From NCBI GenBank assembly GCA_045531585.1, contig JAZSEH010000021.1, positions 1 through 32,782 on the forward strand: a stretch of DNA of 32,782 nt. The letters are read 5' to 3'. Under the pieces are notes generated by a model. The model searched no databases. It was given only the letters and a program-made list of their open reading frames with translations, and was not told the origin of the DNA. Numbering within the stretch: the stretch's first letter is position 1; each line of letters begins with the position of its first letter. The position numbers and the translations under genes are program-made. This DNA is from SIG587 sp045531585 (GTDB lineage Bacteria; Bacillota; Clostridia; Oscillospirales; Acutalibacteraceae). Of the stretch, positions 25,175 to 32,766 are shown piece after piece.

Positions 25175-26083
25175 CTATTTTACAATCTCTCTGTCTTTTA
25201 CTAATATTATTCCCTTTCCCGCTTCGGGGTAGCTACCGCTTTCAATTATCCGGGCATAGGTACGCCTTAGGGAGTTATCCTGAGGCAGCTTTGATACGTC
25301 GGAATAATCGTCGGTATTAAATATTCTCCAGAAATCGTGCTGAAAGGTTTTACCCGTGGGAACAAGCCTATAGAACATATCCATAAATTTTATAAGATTA
25401 CTGTCAGGCTTTAAAAGCTTTCGATGGGCAGGAGCCAGCATCCAGGAACCGCAATGGAATATAACGGTATTATTTTTAAAGCAGGGCAGGAACATATCGT
25501 ATGCCCTTTTCAGCGATTCCTCGCACTCTTCCGGATTAAGGGGTCGGCCGGAAGGAATATGTATGCCAATACAAAAGGTGCCCTTTGCAAGCTTTATATC
25601 ACCAAGGTCAAGGTCCTCAGGCAGATAGCGCGGCTCGAACTGCAGTCTGCCAATAGCAAAACGGGTTAGATTAAAAAATCTGCCGAACCAATCCTGCACA
25701 AAGGTGCCGTAAACTCCACGGACGTTATAGCATTCATCATTTTTGGCTTTTATATCCAATGCAACGCCCTCAAACAGGTCAAAGGGCAGCTTTTTATTCT
25801 CCATAAGCTTACGAAGGTGCTGTGTCAGGCACACTATAAACATCATATAGGTAGGCTCTTCCCTTACCCCTGAAAGGTTGATTGCCTCCTTTATCTTGGT
25901 TAGCATTCCGTAAAAATCAAACATAAAATCATTTTCATAAATGCTAAGCTGCTGCTCAAATATTTCGTCAGCCTCAGGAATACTATGTATTCTTTGGTAA
26001 GCGGTAGTAAATTCCTCCGCAGTGCCTGAGGGGAAACTGAATTCCTTTAAAAATTCATCTATGTACTGTTTGCGATTCTTCAT
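25175..26083 (-). CDS. Acyltransferase-like protein (DUF5596/GNAT_C type)
   Basis: Protein of 302 residues. The C-terminal half has the pattern RFAIGRLQFEPRYL, then IGIHIPSGRPLNPEECEESL, then HCGSWMLAPAHRKLL and DFWRIFN, which I associate with a two-domain family of putative acyltransferases (N-terminal helical domain plus GNAT-like C-terminal domain). I see no clear acetyl-CoA loop, so activity is unproven. The start overlaps the sfsA stop (ATGA), the third gene in a coupled set. Its TAG stop abuts the right arm of the inverted-repeat element, so the element may have fixed the end of the gene. Assignment is from memory of motifs only. Confidence 0.55.
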   Translation of the reverse strand: MKNRKQYIDEFLKEFSFPSGTAEEFTTAYQRIHSIPEADEIFEQQLSIYENDFMFDFYGMLTKIKEAINLSGVREEPTYMMFIVCLTQHLRKLMENKKLPFDLFEGVALDIKAKNDECYNVRGVYGTFVQDWFGRFFNLTRFAIGRLQFEPRYLPEDLDLGDIKLAKGTFCIGIHIPSGRPLNPEECEESLKRAYDMFLPCFKNNTVIFHCGSWMLAPAHRKLLKPDSNLIKFMDMFYRLVPTGKTFQHDFWRIFNTDDYSDVSKLPQDNSLRRTYARIIESGSYPEAGKGIILVKDREIVK

Positions 26084-26772
26084 AAATTCTCCTCCAAATT
26101 TATTTTCACAGGTTTATCTATTACCATTTCCTCAGGAGTAACTCTGCAATCATAGGCTATAATTTTTACCCCTGCCTTTTGGGCAGACCTGAGGGCATCC
26201 CCAAAGGCCCGATGCGTACCGTCATTTGGACGGAACTCCTTTATCCCCTTCATTTGTATAACGAAAAGGATATAGGCCTCATACCCTTTTTCTGTACACT
26301 GTATAAGTTCATTTATATGCTTTACACCCCTTAAGGTGGGAGCATCGGGAAACAGGGCGATACTGTCCTGCTCAAGAGTGACTCCCTTCACCTCAAGAAA
26401 GGCCTGCCTTTCCCTGTCCTTAATGTAAAAATCAAAACGGGAATCACCAAAGGTTTTCTCAGCCTTTATTTGTGCGTTTTCGGAAAACAGACCCGAGGAC
26501 TTCAGCCACTCCCCTGCGGCAAGGTTCGGAGCGTAGGAATCCATATTTATACATATACCGTTTTTTATAACGGCAACAAGGTCATACCACGTTTTCCTTG
26601 CGGGGTTATCGCTGACCGCCAAAAACACCTGTGCGCCCTTTATCAGAAGCTCCTTGCACCTGCCCGTATTCTTAACGTGCACCGTCGCCTCTTTGCCATT
26701 TATATCCACCTGTGCAATAAAGCGATTGGGGCGACTTATAAAGGTGCCGCTGACTATATTTTTATATCTCAT
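26080..26772 (-). CDS. sfsA: SfsA family DNA-binding/nuclease-like protein
   Basis: SfsA was named for stimulating sugar fermentation in E. coli and has an N-terminal OB-like fold joined to a PD-(D/E)XK nuclease-like core. Seen here: FISRPNRFIAQVDINGKEAT, VHVKNTGRCKELL (32-44), the nuclease-like SRFDF with D114 and FLEVKG with E127 and K129, and the FPDAPTLRGVKHINEL signature (141-156). At 230 residues it is full length. It overlaps both neighbours by 4 bp. Its true cellular role is unsettled. Confidence 0.93.
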   Translation of the reverse strand: MRYKNIVSGTFISRPNRFIAQVDINGKEATVHVKNTGRCKELLIKGAQVFLAVSDNPARKTWYDLVAVIKNGICINMDSYAPNLAAGEWLKSSGLFSENAQIKAEKTFGDSRFDFYIKDRERQAFLEVKGVTLEQDSIALFPDAPTLRGVKHINELIQCTEKGYEAYILFVIQMKGIKEFRPNDGTHRAFGDALRSAQKAGVKIIAYDCRVTPEEMVIDKPVKINLEENL

Positions 26773-27302
26773 AATTTAACCCTTTGCATTTGGTTACCCA
26801 TTTTGGGTATGAGCTTATCTATAAGGTCTGCCGTGCTTATTTTCAGGCTTGAGGTATTTATGCAGGGATGGCAACCGAAATATTCATCCTTTAAAACATC
26901 CTCATCTATAAGCAGCTTAACCTTATTTTCCCTATCATTTATAAGGCCTAAAACACTTACCGAGCCGGGAGTAACGCCAAGATACTGCTCCATATGCTCA
27001 GCCCCTGCAAAGGAAAGGCGTGAGGAGCCTATCTGTGCAGATATATTCTTGGTTTTAAAGGGCTTATCCCCCGGTATCATAAGCAGATAAAAATCGGTTT
27101 GTTGGCGATTGCATAAAAACAGATTTTTACATATTTTGGCCCCAAGGGTTTTATCTATTTGGGCGCAAAGCTCCATAGTCTCGGCAGGGTCGTGGTCCAC
27201 GCGCATATACTCTATATTAAGTTCCTCAAGAAATTCGTAAACCTTTAACTCTTTTTCCTGTCTGCCCACAGTATCGGCAGGTCTTCCCTTTTTAAGTTCC
27301 AT
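26769..27302 (-). CDS. proX: Prolyl-tRNA deacylase, ProX/YbaK family
   Basis: Free-standing trans-editing protein that hydrolyses mischarged Ala-tRNA(Pro). The YbaK fold spans about residues 20-175 with CKNLFLCNRQQTDFYLLMIP, GDKPFKTKNISAQIGSSRLSF, PGSVSVLGLIND and the family end motif GCHPCINTSSLK (143-154). These match the ProX (PrdX) branch and not the INS domain of prolyl-tRNA synthetase. At 177 residues it is normal. GGAGC precedes the ATG. First gene of the three-gene operon, with a good promoter 34 bp upstream. Confidence 0.9.
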   Translation of the reverse strand: MELKKGRPADTVGRQEKELKVYEFLEELNIEYMRVDHDPAETMELCAQIDKTLGAKICKNLFLCNRQQTDFYLLMIPGDKPFKTKNISAQIGSSRLSFAGAEHMEQYLGVTPGSVSVLGLINDRENKVKLLIDEDVLKDEYFGCHPCINTSSLKISTADLIDKLIPKMGNQMQRVKL

Positions 27303-27335
27303 AAATTTGCTCCATATATTTTAAAGTACAAATGA

Positions 27336-27364
27336 AGTATAGCATAACTTTTCGGTCTTTTCAA
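27336..27364 (-). promoter_or_regulatory. Promoter of the proX-sfsA operon
   Basis: On the minus strand TTGAAA (27364-27359), 17 bp, TATACT (27341-27336) with extended TGC. Confidence 0.8.
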
Positions 27365-27391
27365 TGAGAAATGGCAGCTTATTTTGAGCAC

Positions 27392-27420
27392 AAAAAATCC
27401 CAAGCCTTATGACTTGGGAT
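27392..27420 (-). terminator. Terminator of the XRE gene
   Basis: An 8-bp stem ATCCCAAG (27397-27404) with CTTGGGAT (27413-27420); on the minus strand it is followed by TTTTTT. It lies about 60 bp after the XRE stop. Confidence 0.8.
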
Positions 27421-27480
27421 ATATTTTGGCACGCCGCACCGATTTAGATAGCAGCATAAAAATTTTTCATAAATTTAAGT

Positions 27481-28089
27481 TTACTTATTCAAGACCTTTT
27501 TACACCAGGTGCGCTTATTGCATTTTGGACACTTCAGGTACCGGGTTGTTCCCATATGCATTGCGTTCAACGCCTCTGCATAGGTAGGTACAATTTCGTG
27601 ACCGCAATTTTTGCACTTGTAAGCACCAACACTTACTTCAAGCTTTAATGCATAGAAGCACGGTATAAGGAAGACCACGCAGAGTGCAAGTATTGCAACG
27701 ATCATCCAAGGACCCTCGGGCATTAAAAATGCAATTATCGCAAGACCTCCGATCAATCCAATGATACTGACAATCATAATTGCCCACATTGCAGTCCAAA
27801 TTGTTTTATTTTTTCTTTCCAATTCCTTCGCCATATCAAGCAAAAGCTGTTCGTTTTTCTGATTATTATTTTCCATATCCATTTCCTCCCCACTTAGAAG
27901 CTCGTTAACGCTTATGCCTAAAATGCCGCACAACTCAAGCATTACGGAGGAATCGGGCATTGCTCTGCCGTTTTCCCACTTTGATACTGCTCTGTCGGTA
28001 ATATTAAGCTTTTCCGCTAACTGCATCTGTGTTAAATTTTTCTTTTTTCTGCACTGTGCAATAAACTTTCCTATTTTAATCTGGTCCAT
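27481..28089 (-). CDS. XRE regulator with two membrane helices and a zinc ribbon
   Basis: Protein of 202 residues in three parts. An XRE helix-turn-helix (about 6-65, LTQMQLAEKLNITDRAVSKWENG) is joined by a charged linker to two transmembrane helices (about 98-122 and 127-148), and a C-terminal zinc ribbon follows (C159-x2-C162 ... C187-x2-C190). Both the DNA-binding domain and the ribbon would be cytoplasmic. This suggests a membrane-tethered regulator sensing envelope or membrane conditions; that role is inference. AAGGAGGAG precedes the ATG. It is a single-gene unit with its own promoter and terminator, and no obvious target beside it. Confidence 0.85.
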   Translation of the reverse strand: MDQIKIGKFIAQCRKKKNLTQMQLAEKLNITDRAVSKWENGRAMPDSSVMLELCGILGISVNELLSGEEMDMENNNQKNEQLLLDMAKELERKNKTIWTAMWAIMIVSIIGLIGGLAIIAFLMPEGPWMIVAILALCVVFLIPCFYALKLEVSVGAYKCKNCGHEIVPTYAEALNAMHMGTTRYLKCPKCNKRTWCKKVLNK

Positions 28090-28110
28090 AGGGCTCCTCC
28101 TTTCGACTAC

Positions 28111-28139
28111 AGTATATTATTTGTGGGGATATAAGTCTA
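28111..28139 (-). promoter_or_regulatory. Promoter of the XRE gene
   Basis: On the minus strand TAGACT (28139-28134), 17 bp, TATACT (28116-28111), 22 bp before the start codon. Confidence 0.55.
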
Positions 28140-28171
28140 CATACCGTTGGTTGAGTTAGTTTAAAAGACAG

Positions 28172-28201
28172 AAAACCTTCCCAAGCTTTTGGGAAGGTTT
28201 T
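28172..28201. terminator. Terminator after the 28205 gene
   Basis: A 13-bp stem (28172-28184 with 28189-28201, core CCTTCCC) and a GCTT loop with A/T flanks, 4 bp after the stop of the minus-strand gene. Confidence 0.85.
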
Positions 28202-28204
28202 GCT

Positions 28205-29011
28205 TTAAAGATCGGGTACTTCCTCGTCGCCATGCTCCTCCATCCAGCGGCAGGCAACGTCGTAGGACTCGTGGTCAAGGTCGGCCATTGTGTTGGTGTG
28301 AAGCACAACGCCCTCGGCCTCACCCTTTAAGATTTTTTCACGGTACCAGTCAAGCTGCCACTTAACGGCTTCACCGGTTGCTTTTTTATTCTCACCAAAA
28401 TTATAAAGATAGCAGCCAAACATTCTACGGTTGTTTGGGGTCATTTTTTTAAAAAGCTCAAACTTTTCGGGAATAAGGGGAACATCCTTTTCCTCCCAGG
28501 TCCACATAATAATACCGTCAAACATATCAATAAAGGGCTGAAAATCAGTATCCTGTGCCGCGTCCTTGCCGAACTCATAGGTATAGAGCACCATCCAGGA
28601 ATCAAGGCGGCGCACGCTGTTGTTATGCACCTTATCCTGCAGGGCCTCAAAGTTCTCCTTAGATATCTTCTTATACTTCATAACGTTGTCGGAATCTATA
28701 CGGCAGAAGTCGTCAAACACAACGCAGCCTATATTGGGAAAATCGGCGGCATCCTTTATAAGCTCATCAAGCACCTCGGGTCTGTCCACCGCCTCAAAGC
28801 AGTCCCACCCAACACGGCGCAGAGTTTTAAAGGATTTGTTGTACTGCCTGCGGTTAACCTCAACGCCGCTAGGCACCATAAAGGTGTTTTTTACACCAAG
28901 ATACAGGCAGGCCTCCATAGGAGTCATACGGGATATTTCGGTATTTCCAAACTCATTATTATAGCGGCCCTCGGGATGTCCCCAAAGCCAAAAACGTTCG
29001 CGAAGCAGCAT
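28205..29011 (-). CDS. Putative TIM-barrel protein, possibly glycan-related
   Basis: I do not recognise a named family. The 268 residues show eight hydrophobic strand-like segments at regular spacing: RFWLWGH, NTFMVPS, WDCFEAV, IGCVVFDDF, WMVLYTYEF, FDGIIMWTWEE, RMFGCYLYNFGE and GVVLHTNTM. Acidic and aromatic residues sit at their ends (FDDF, YEF, WTWEE, NFGE), as in (beta/alpha)8 glycosidases. There is no signal peptide, so it would be cytoplasmic. AAGGAG precedes the ATG. It follows the 969-residue gene by 53 bp in the same direction and they probably form one operon. A sugar-active or sugar-binding role is inference from fold pattern and neighbour. Confidence 0.55.
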   Translation of the reverse strand: MLLRERFWLWGHPEGRYNNEFGNTEISRMTPMEACLYLGVKNTFMVPSGVEVNRRQYNKSFKTLRRVGWDCFEAVDRPEVLDELIKDAADFPNIGCVVFDDFCRIDSDNVMKYKKISKENFEALQDKVHNNSVRRLDSWMVLYTYEFGKDAAQDTDFQPFIDMFDGIIMWTWEEKDVPLIPEKFELFKKMTPNNRRMFGCYLYNFGENKKATGEAVKWQLDWYREKILKGEAEGVVLHTNTMADLDHESYDVACRWMEEHGDEEVPDL

Positions 29012-29064
29012 TTTCCTTTCTCCTTTTTATATCTGTTAATCGGATTATAACATATTAAAATATT

Positions 29065-31974
29065 TTATTCAATATAAAACGTTCCCGATTTGAATATACG
29101 ATACCTATACAAGTTACCGCTATTTTGGACACAGGGTAGTTCCGTTTTATTAAATTTAAGGACAAATGCTTTTTTAGAACGGAATTCTATCCAAGCATCA
29201 TTTGTATCTGTAACCTTAACCTCAAATTCCGGATACGCCGTTTTTACGATTTCTATACCCTTCCATAAAGTCACCTTTACTTGGTCGAAACAGGTTGCCT
29301 GTCCACGTAGATATACCTCAGTCCAGTTTTTTGGAACACGGCGATAACTAAGGGAGCTTCCCAAAAATTCTCTGGATAGGCGGCCGTTCAAAACTGCCTC
29401 GTCAATTTTTTTCCGAATTGTTTCAGGTGTATATCTTCCACTATACAAGCTGGTAAGAAGATAGGAATAAACCTCCTGCTCTCCAAGCTGTGCACCGGTA
29501 CTATGATAGAATAACTCTTTACCGTCAACAACAGGTCCAACAACACTTATCCCCTCGGGCTGACTTTCCTCAACTGCATTTAAGGTGTCCTGTAGTGCTT
29601 TTTCCATGTACGTGCTGTACATATTAGCTACCTCAGGATAGTGTCCCTCGGTAGTCAGATTGTAAAGGCCCTCCATTCGAAAAGAACCGTGCATTTTATC
29701 ATTTGACCAGGAAAGATGATGATATTTGTAATTCAATTCTTCACAAAAGAATTTCTCTGCGTACCATTTATCAACCTTATAGTATTTACAGAAGTAATTC
29801 TGTCCCGAAACAAATAGTCCCATTCGTTCGGCAGTCATTTTTGCATAGGCATAGAGGCCTTCCTCATATGCCTTATGGTCACCGATTATTTCAGCCATAT
29901 TGATAAATCCTAAATAACCACCATAGTTTGTACCGTCACTCCATGCGTGTCCGTTTTCACAGTAGCCGGTACACATACACGCCCAATCCATTAAAACCAG
30001 ATAGAAATCAAAAGCCTGGCGAATAACATCCCAACGGTTGCGTATGATGTCCCAACGTCCGGTAAACAAGGCGGCGAGATAGATAGAATATAGACCTATT
30101 CCATTGCCCCAATCAACCTCAATAAAGGGATAAGCACTATTAGATACTGTTTCCTTTTCGCAGTTTGGAAGATTGTTGATACCGGTGACATGCAGATAAT
30201 TCATCAAATACGATACTCCACTATACGGTTCGGTGCGATTATACCACATATAACACCTTTTCCCGTTTCTAGCCATATAACTTGAATCAGGGTCGCAACA
30301 ACGCTCAAGGTTTCGCACAAGGCGTTCCTTCAACTGTTCTTTTTGCTTTTGGGTAAGCTCGTTAAAGGTCATAAAAGGTAATAAAAATGGGAAAAGGAAT
30401 TGATGTATACCGGGATTTGGTATTTCCTTGATATTATCGTGATAAGCTAAGAAGTTTTCAAAATCCTCATCGAAAACTCCGCCTTTGGCTTTTTGGAGTA
30501 CAAAATCACGTCTTGTGTCGGGTATAGGTATTGAATAACTGCTCCATTTTGAGTTAAGAACTGCGTAAAACGGACCGTATTTTGTCGGTAAATCAAAACT
30601 TGTAGCATCTGCATCAGGTACAATTTCACTATTCTCTTCGGCTGCCAGCATCAATGGAGGCGGCAATGGTGCCATGTTAATTTTTTCTGTTCCGAACACG
30701 TCATCAAAATATTTGTAATGGTATCGCTGAAGAATCTCAACACGATTGTTTTTTATTTTGTAATACTCCTCGCAGGCAACAGGACGTGCTAAAGACGTTT
30801 TTGACCGTTTGCGGCAAACCCAAATCAAATTTTCAATATATGCATCATTTACATCATCGGGGTCTTCCATCGAAATTCCTTTCGGAAAGCCCAGCATTGC
30901 CCACTCAAGTGATTCTCCAAAATAGAAGTCAACGCGTCTGGCCGCTCCCTTACTGTTTCGATTTACAAGAATTTTTTTAGGCGGTGTGCGGAAAATAAGC
31001 AAAATTGGTATTTCAGGGAAAGCGTTGTTAGAATAAAGCAAAATCCAGTTTTCCACAAGAGGTCCGTGCAGCTGCTCATCATAAAATACTCCATCACAGT
31101 CGGAGTGCTCAAGAACACCATCTCTCAGTGGCAAAAGTATACGCTTGCACGAAACTGATCCGGCAAGTTCACTTAACGTAAATGAGTCGGCAACGGTTTC
31201 AACAAGCAATTCCGATGCAATAAGTGAGTAATCGATTGTAAACGGATTCCCATTTGCATCCGGACGTGTCCATCGTACAGATGACCAATCAACATCTATT
31301 TTTTCATTATCACCGGGTACATAATTTTTATATAACGACCCACTAGTTTCCATGCCATCCGGCAAAACAGAAAAACTCCATAGCTGATTTTTTGTCCATC
31401 TGTGACTTCCGCTTACATGCGGTTTGGCAATTATACCAAAGGATGGCATACTGTAATCAAGTAAACCATCACCCTTTGTGTAACCAAAACGTCCGGCACT
31501 TTTAAACCCTTTTCCGGCGCCTTCACGCCAATTTGACAGTTCCGGCATCTGACGCAACGATTGTTTCTTTGGAGCAGCTATATATTCGTGCATCCTATCC
31601 TGAGGAACTACTTCACCTTCCTCGTCAATCAAACGCGCGTGGAACTTCGTTGAAACAACTTCATTTCTGTTATTTTTGAAATAAAACTCTAACGTATTCG
31701 CACCTTTGCAAAAATGCCTTGTTACCTGTGGTAGGTAGCCCTTTAATGAAAAACCAGTATAAGCTACACTCTCTCCGTTAACTAAAATATGAATTTTTCT
31801 GTCTATATCCGTCTGAACAGTATATAATCCATCCTCAGGAACAACACAAACATACTCAAGCCTTTTTTCTTCATTTGGAGCGAATTCCATACACTCCCCA
31901 CTTTTGGGGAAAAATCCTGTTTCTGTATCACAATAATCAGTTATGTGATCACCAAGGTTATTGTACCAGCTCAT
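29065..31974 (-). CDS. Large putative carbohydrate-active protein
   Basis: Protein of 969 residues from ATG 31974 (GGAGGG 7 nt upstream; the in-frame upstream codons lack a site). I cannot assign a family. The N-terminal 120 residues look like a beta-sandwich of the type found before glycosidase domains (VPEDGLYTVQTDI, KIHILVNGES, GANTLEFYFKNNRN). A middle beta-rich part (about 150-480) follows. A helical part (about 530-850) has repeated aromatic helix ends such as WDIIRNRWDVIRQAFDFYL, HAWSDGTNYGGYLGFINMAE and GLYAYAKMTAERMGL, like the (alpha/alpha)6 barrels of many glycoside hydrolases. A small beta domain ends it. No signal peptide or membrane helix, so it probably acts on an imported sugar. 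Base composition and codon use look slightly different from the housekeeping genes, which may reflect acquisition or only lower expression. Confidence 0.6.
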   Translation of the reverse strand: MSWYNNLGDHITDYCDTETGFFPKSGECMEFAPNEEKRLEYVCVVPEDGLYTVQTDIDRKIHILVNGESVAYTGFSLKGYLPQVTRHFCKGANTLEFYFKNNRNEVVSTKFHARLIDEEGEVVPQDRMHEYIAAPKKQSLRQMPELSNWREGAGKGFKSAGRFGYTKGDGLLDYSMPSFGIIAKPHVSGSHRWTKNQLWSFSVLPDGMETSGSLYKNYVPGDNEKIDVDWSSVRWTRPDANGNPFTIDYSLIASELLVETVADSFTLSELAGSVSCKRILLPLRDGVLEHSDCDGVFYDEQLHGPLVENWILLYSNNAFPEIPILLIFRTPPKKILVNRNSKGAARRVDFYFGESLEWAMLGFPKGISMEDPDDVNDAYIENLIWVCRKRSKTSLARPVACEEYYKIKNNRVEILQRYHYKYFDDVFGTEKINMAPLPPPLMLAAEENSEIVPDADATSFDLPTKYGPFYAVLNSKWSSYSIPIPDTRRDFVLQKAKGGVFDEDFENFLAYHDNIKEIPNPGIHQFLFPFLLPFMTFNELTQKQKEQLKERLVRNLERCCDPDSSYMARNGKRCYMWYNRTEPYSGVSYLMNYLHVTGINNLPNCEKETVSNSAYPFIEVDWGNGIGLYSIYLAALFTGRWDIIRNRWDVIRQAFDFYLVLMDWACMCTGYCENGHAWSDGTNYGGYLGFINMAEIIGDHKAYEEGLYAYAKMTAERMGLFVSGQNYFCKYYKVDKWYAEKFFCEELNYKYHHLSWSNDKMHGSFRMEGLYNLTTEGHYPEVANMYSTYMEKALQDTLNAVEESQPEGISVVGPVVDGKELFYHSTGAQLGEQEVYSYLLTSLYSGRYTPETIRKKIDEAVLNGRLSREFLGSSLSYRRVPKNWTEVYLRGQATCFDQVKVTLWKGIEIVKTAYPEFEVKVTDTNDAWIEFRSKKAFVLKFNKTELPCVQNSGNLYRYRIFKSGTFYIE

Positions 31975-32020
31975 AAAATATCCCTCCAAAATTAGTCCGT
32001 TTTCACGTGTTGTTCATTTC

Positions 32021-32048
32021 AATATATACGTTTATATATTTTCGTCAA
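32021..32048 (-). promoter_or_regulatory. Promoter with overlapping operator-like palindrome
   Basis: On the minus strand TTGACG (32048-32043), 16 bp, TATATT (32026-32021). A palindrome with 8-bp arms AATATATA (32021-32028) and TATATATT (32033-32040) around CGTT covers the -10 and half the spacer. Bound protein would block the promoter of the 29065-31974 gene. AT-rich sequence makes chance palindromes easier. Confidence 0.5.
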
Positions 32049-32287
32049 GATTGTTGGAAATTTGTTTTTATATAATTCTCACGGGTATCTATCCTTTTTT
32101 TATCACAAATGAAAAGACAATGCAACAACTATATTCTCCTTTTTACAAACTATTTTTTGATTTTTGTTGACAATTTTTGTAAACTACATTTTTGTATACC
32201 TTATGTTTTTTACTGCGTTGCTCGAGACGTTGGACCTTTCACCACCAAAAAAATTCAGGAACCACACCAAAGGTATGATTCATTATT

Positions 32288-32310
32288 TTTGGCGGAGACG
32301 GCGAGATTCG
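32288..32310 (-). repeat. Copy of the tRNA-Ser 3' end
   Basis: 23 bases identical to 32458-32480, covering the CCA, acceptor strand and T-arm 3' half of the tRNA-Ser gene. After TTCG the sequence diverges completely. It is too short to be a tRNA. The rest of 31975-32287 has only the promoter and no gene. Confidence 0.85.
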
Positions 32311-32351
32311 CCCGTGTCGCTTTCGCGCTCCACGGCACGCACGCGGGCACC

Positions 32352-32376
32352 AAAACAGTCCACCGGACTGTTTTTT
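32352..32376. terminator. Hairpin with T-run between tRNA fragments
   Basis: A 10-bp stem AAAACAGTCC (32352-32361) with GGACTGTTTT (32365-32374), followed by T's on the plus strand. No plus-strand gene precedes it, so what it would terminate is unclear. Confidence 0.65.
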
Positions 32377-32394
32377 ACACTTTGTGTTTGCCCT

Positions 32395-32410
32395 GTTCGA
32401 ATCTCACCGT
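32395..32410 (+). repeat. Inverted copy of the tRNA-Ser T-arm
   Basis: GTTCGAATCTCACCGT on the plus strand matches the T-arm of the tRNA-Ser gene (GTTCGAATCTCGCCGT, minus strand) at 15 of 16 bases, in the opposite orientation. With the fragment at 32288 it bounds a 120-bp segment. Confidence 0.6.
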
Positions 32411-32414
32411 ACTA

Positions 32415-32456
32415 AAGAAAAAACGGAAACCATACCTTGCGGCACGATTTCCGTTT
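32415..32456 (-). terminator. Terminator of tRNA-Ser
   Basis: Arms AAACGGAAA (32421-32429) and TTTCCGTTT (32448-32456); in the tRNA direction the stem ends in TTTTTT. It starts 4 bases after the encoded CCA. Confidence 0.85.
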
Positions 32457-32459
32457 GTT

Positions 32460-32548
32460 TGGCGGAGACGGCGAGATTCGAACTCGCGGGGGATTGCTCC
32501 CTAACTGATTTCGAGTCAGCCCCGTTATGACCACTTCGATACGTCTCC
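32460..32548 (-). tRNA. tRNA-Ser, anticodon CGA
   Basis: Class II tRNA of 89 nt including an encoded CCA. Acceptor GGAGACG (32548-32542) pairs with CGTCTCC (32470-32464), discriminator G at 32463 and CCA at 32462-32460. The anticodon loop CTCGAAA (32515-32509) gives anticodon CGA, reading the serine codon UCG. A long variable arm (GGGAGCAATCCCCC region) and the T-loop TTCGAAT fit serine. It ends at a good terminator. Confidence 0.95.
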
Positions 32549-32691
32549 ATATAAAATTGTAAAGGCAAAGCCTGATACCTAAATTGCGAGAAAACTGCGA
32601 GATGCAGAATTCTGAAAATGCAAACCGAAGTCCCCAAACCCCCGATAAATAAAGGGTTTACGGAGATACAGTCGTGACAGACCCGACTATG

Positions 32692-32712
32692 TTTCGAGTC
32701 AGCCCCGTTATG
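32692..32712 (-). repeat. Copy of the middle of tRNA-Ser
   Basis: 21 bases identical to 32509-32529, the part of tRNA-Ser from the D-loop to the anticodon loop. Flanks on both sides differ, so there is no tRNA here. No gene is seen in 32549-32782. Confidence 0.8.
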
Positions 32713-32719
32713 TCCTGTT

Positions 32720-32766
32720 GCGGTGCCCGAAATTTTTTAACACTACCGTGTAAAAATTTCGACCGC
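32720..32766. repeat. Long hairpin at the right edge
   Basis: Nested arms GCGGT/ACCGC (32720-32724/32762-32766), CGAAATTTTT/AAAAATTTCG (32728-32737/32752-32761) and ACAC/GTGT around TACC. It resembles a terminator for something beyond the window, or a palindromic repeat. Confidence 0.55.

Noticed and set aside
32281..32410. A second complete tRNA next to tRNA-Ser
   Set aside because: Only the 3' acceptor/T-arm part and an inverted T-arm are present; no D-arm or anticodon arm can be formed.
32404..32637. Minus-strand open frame of 77 codons across tRNA-Ser
   Set aside because: It reads straight through the tRNA gene and its terminator; the translated tRNA gives the familiar false sequence YRSGHNGADSKSV.
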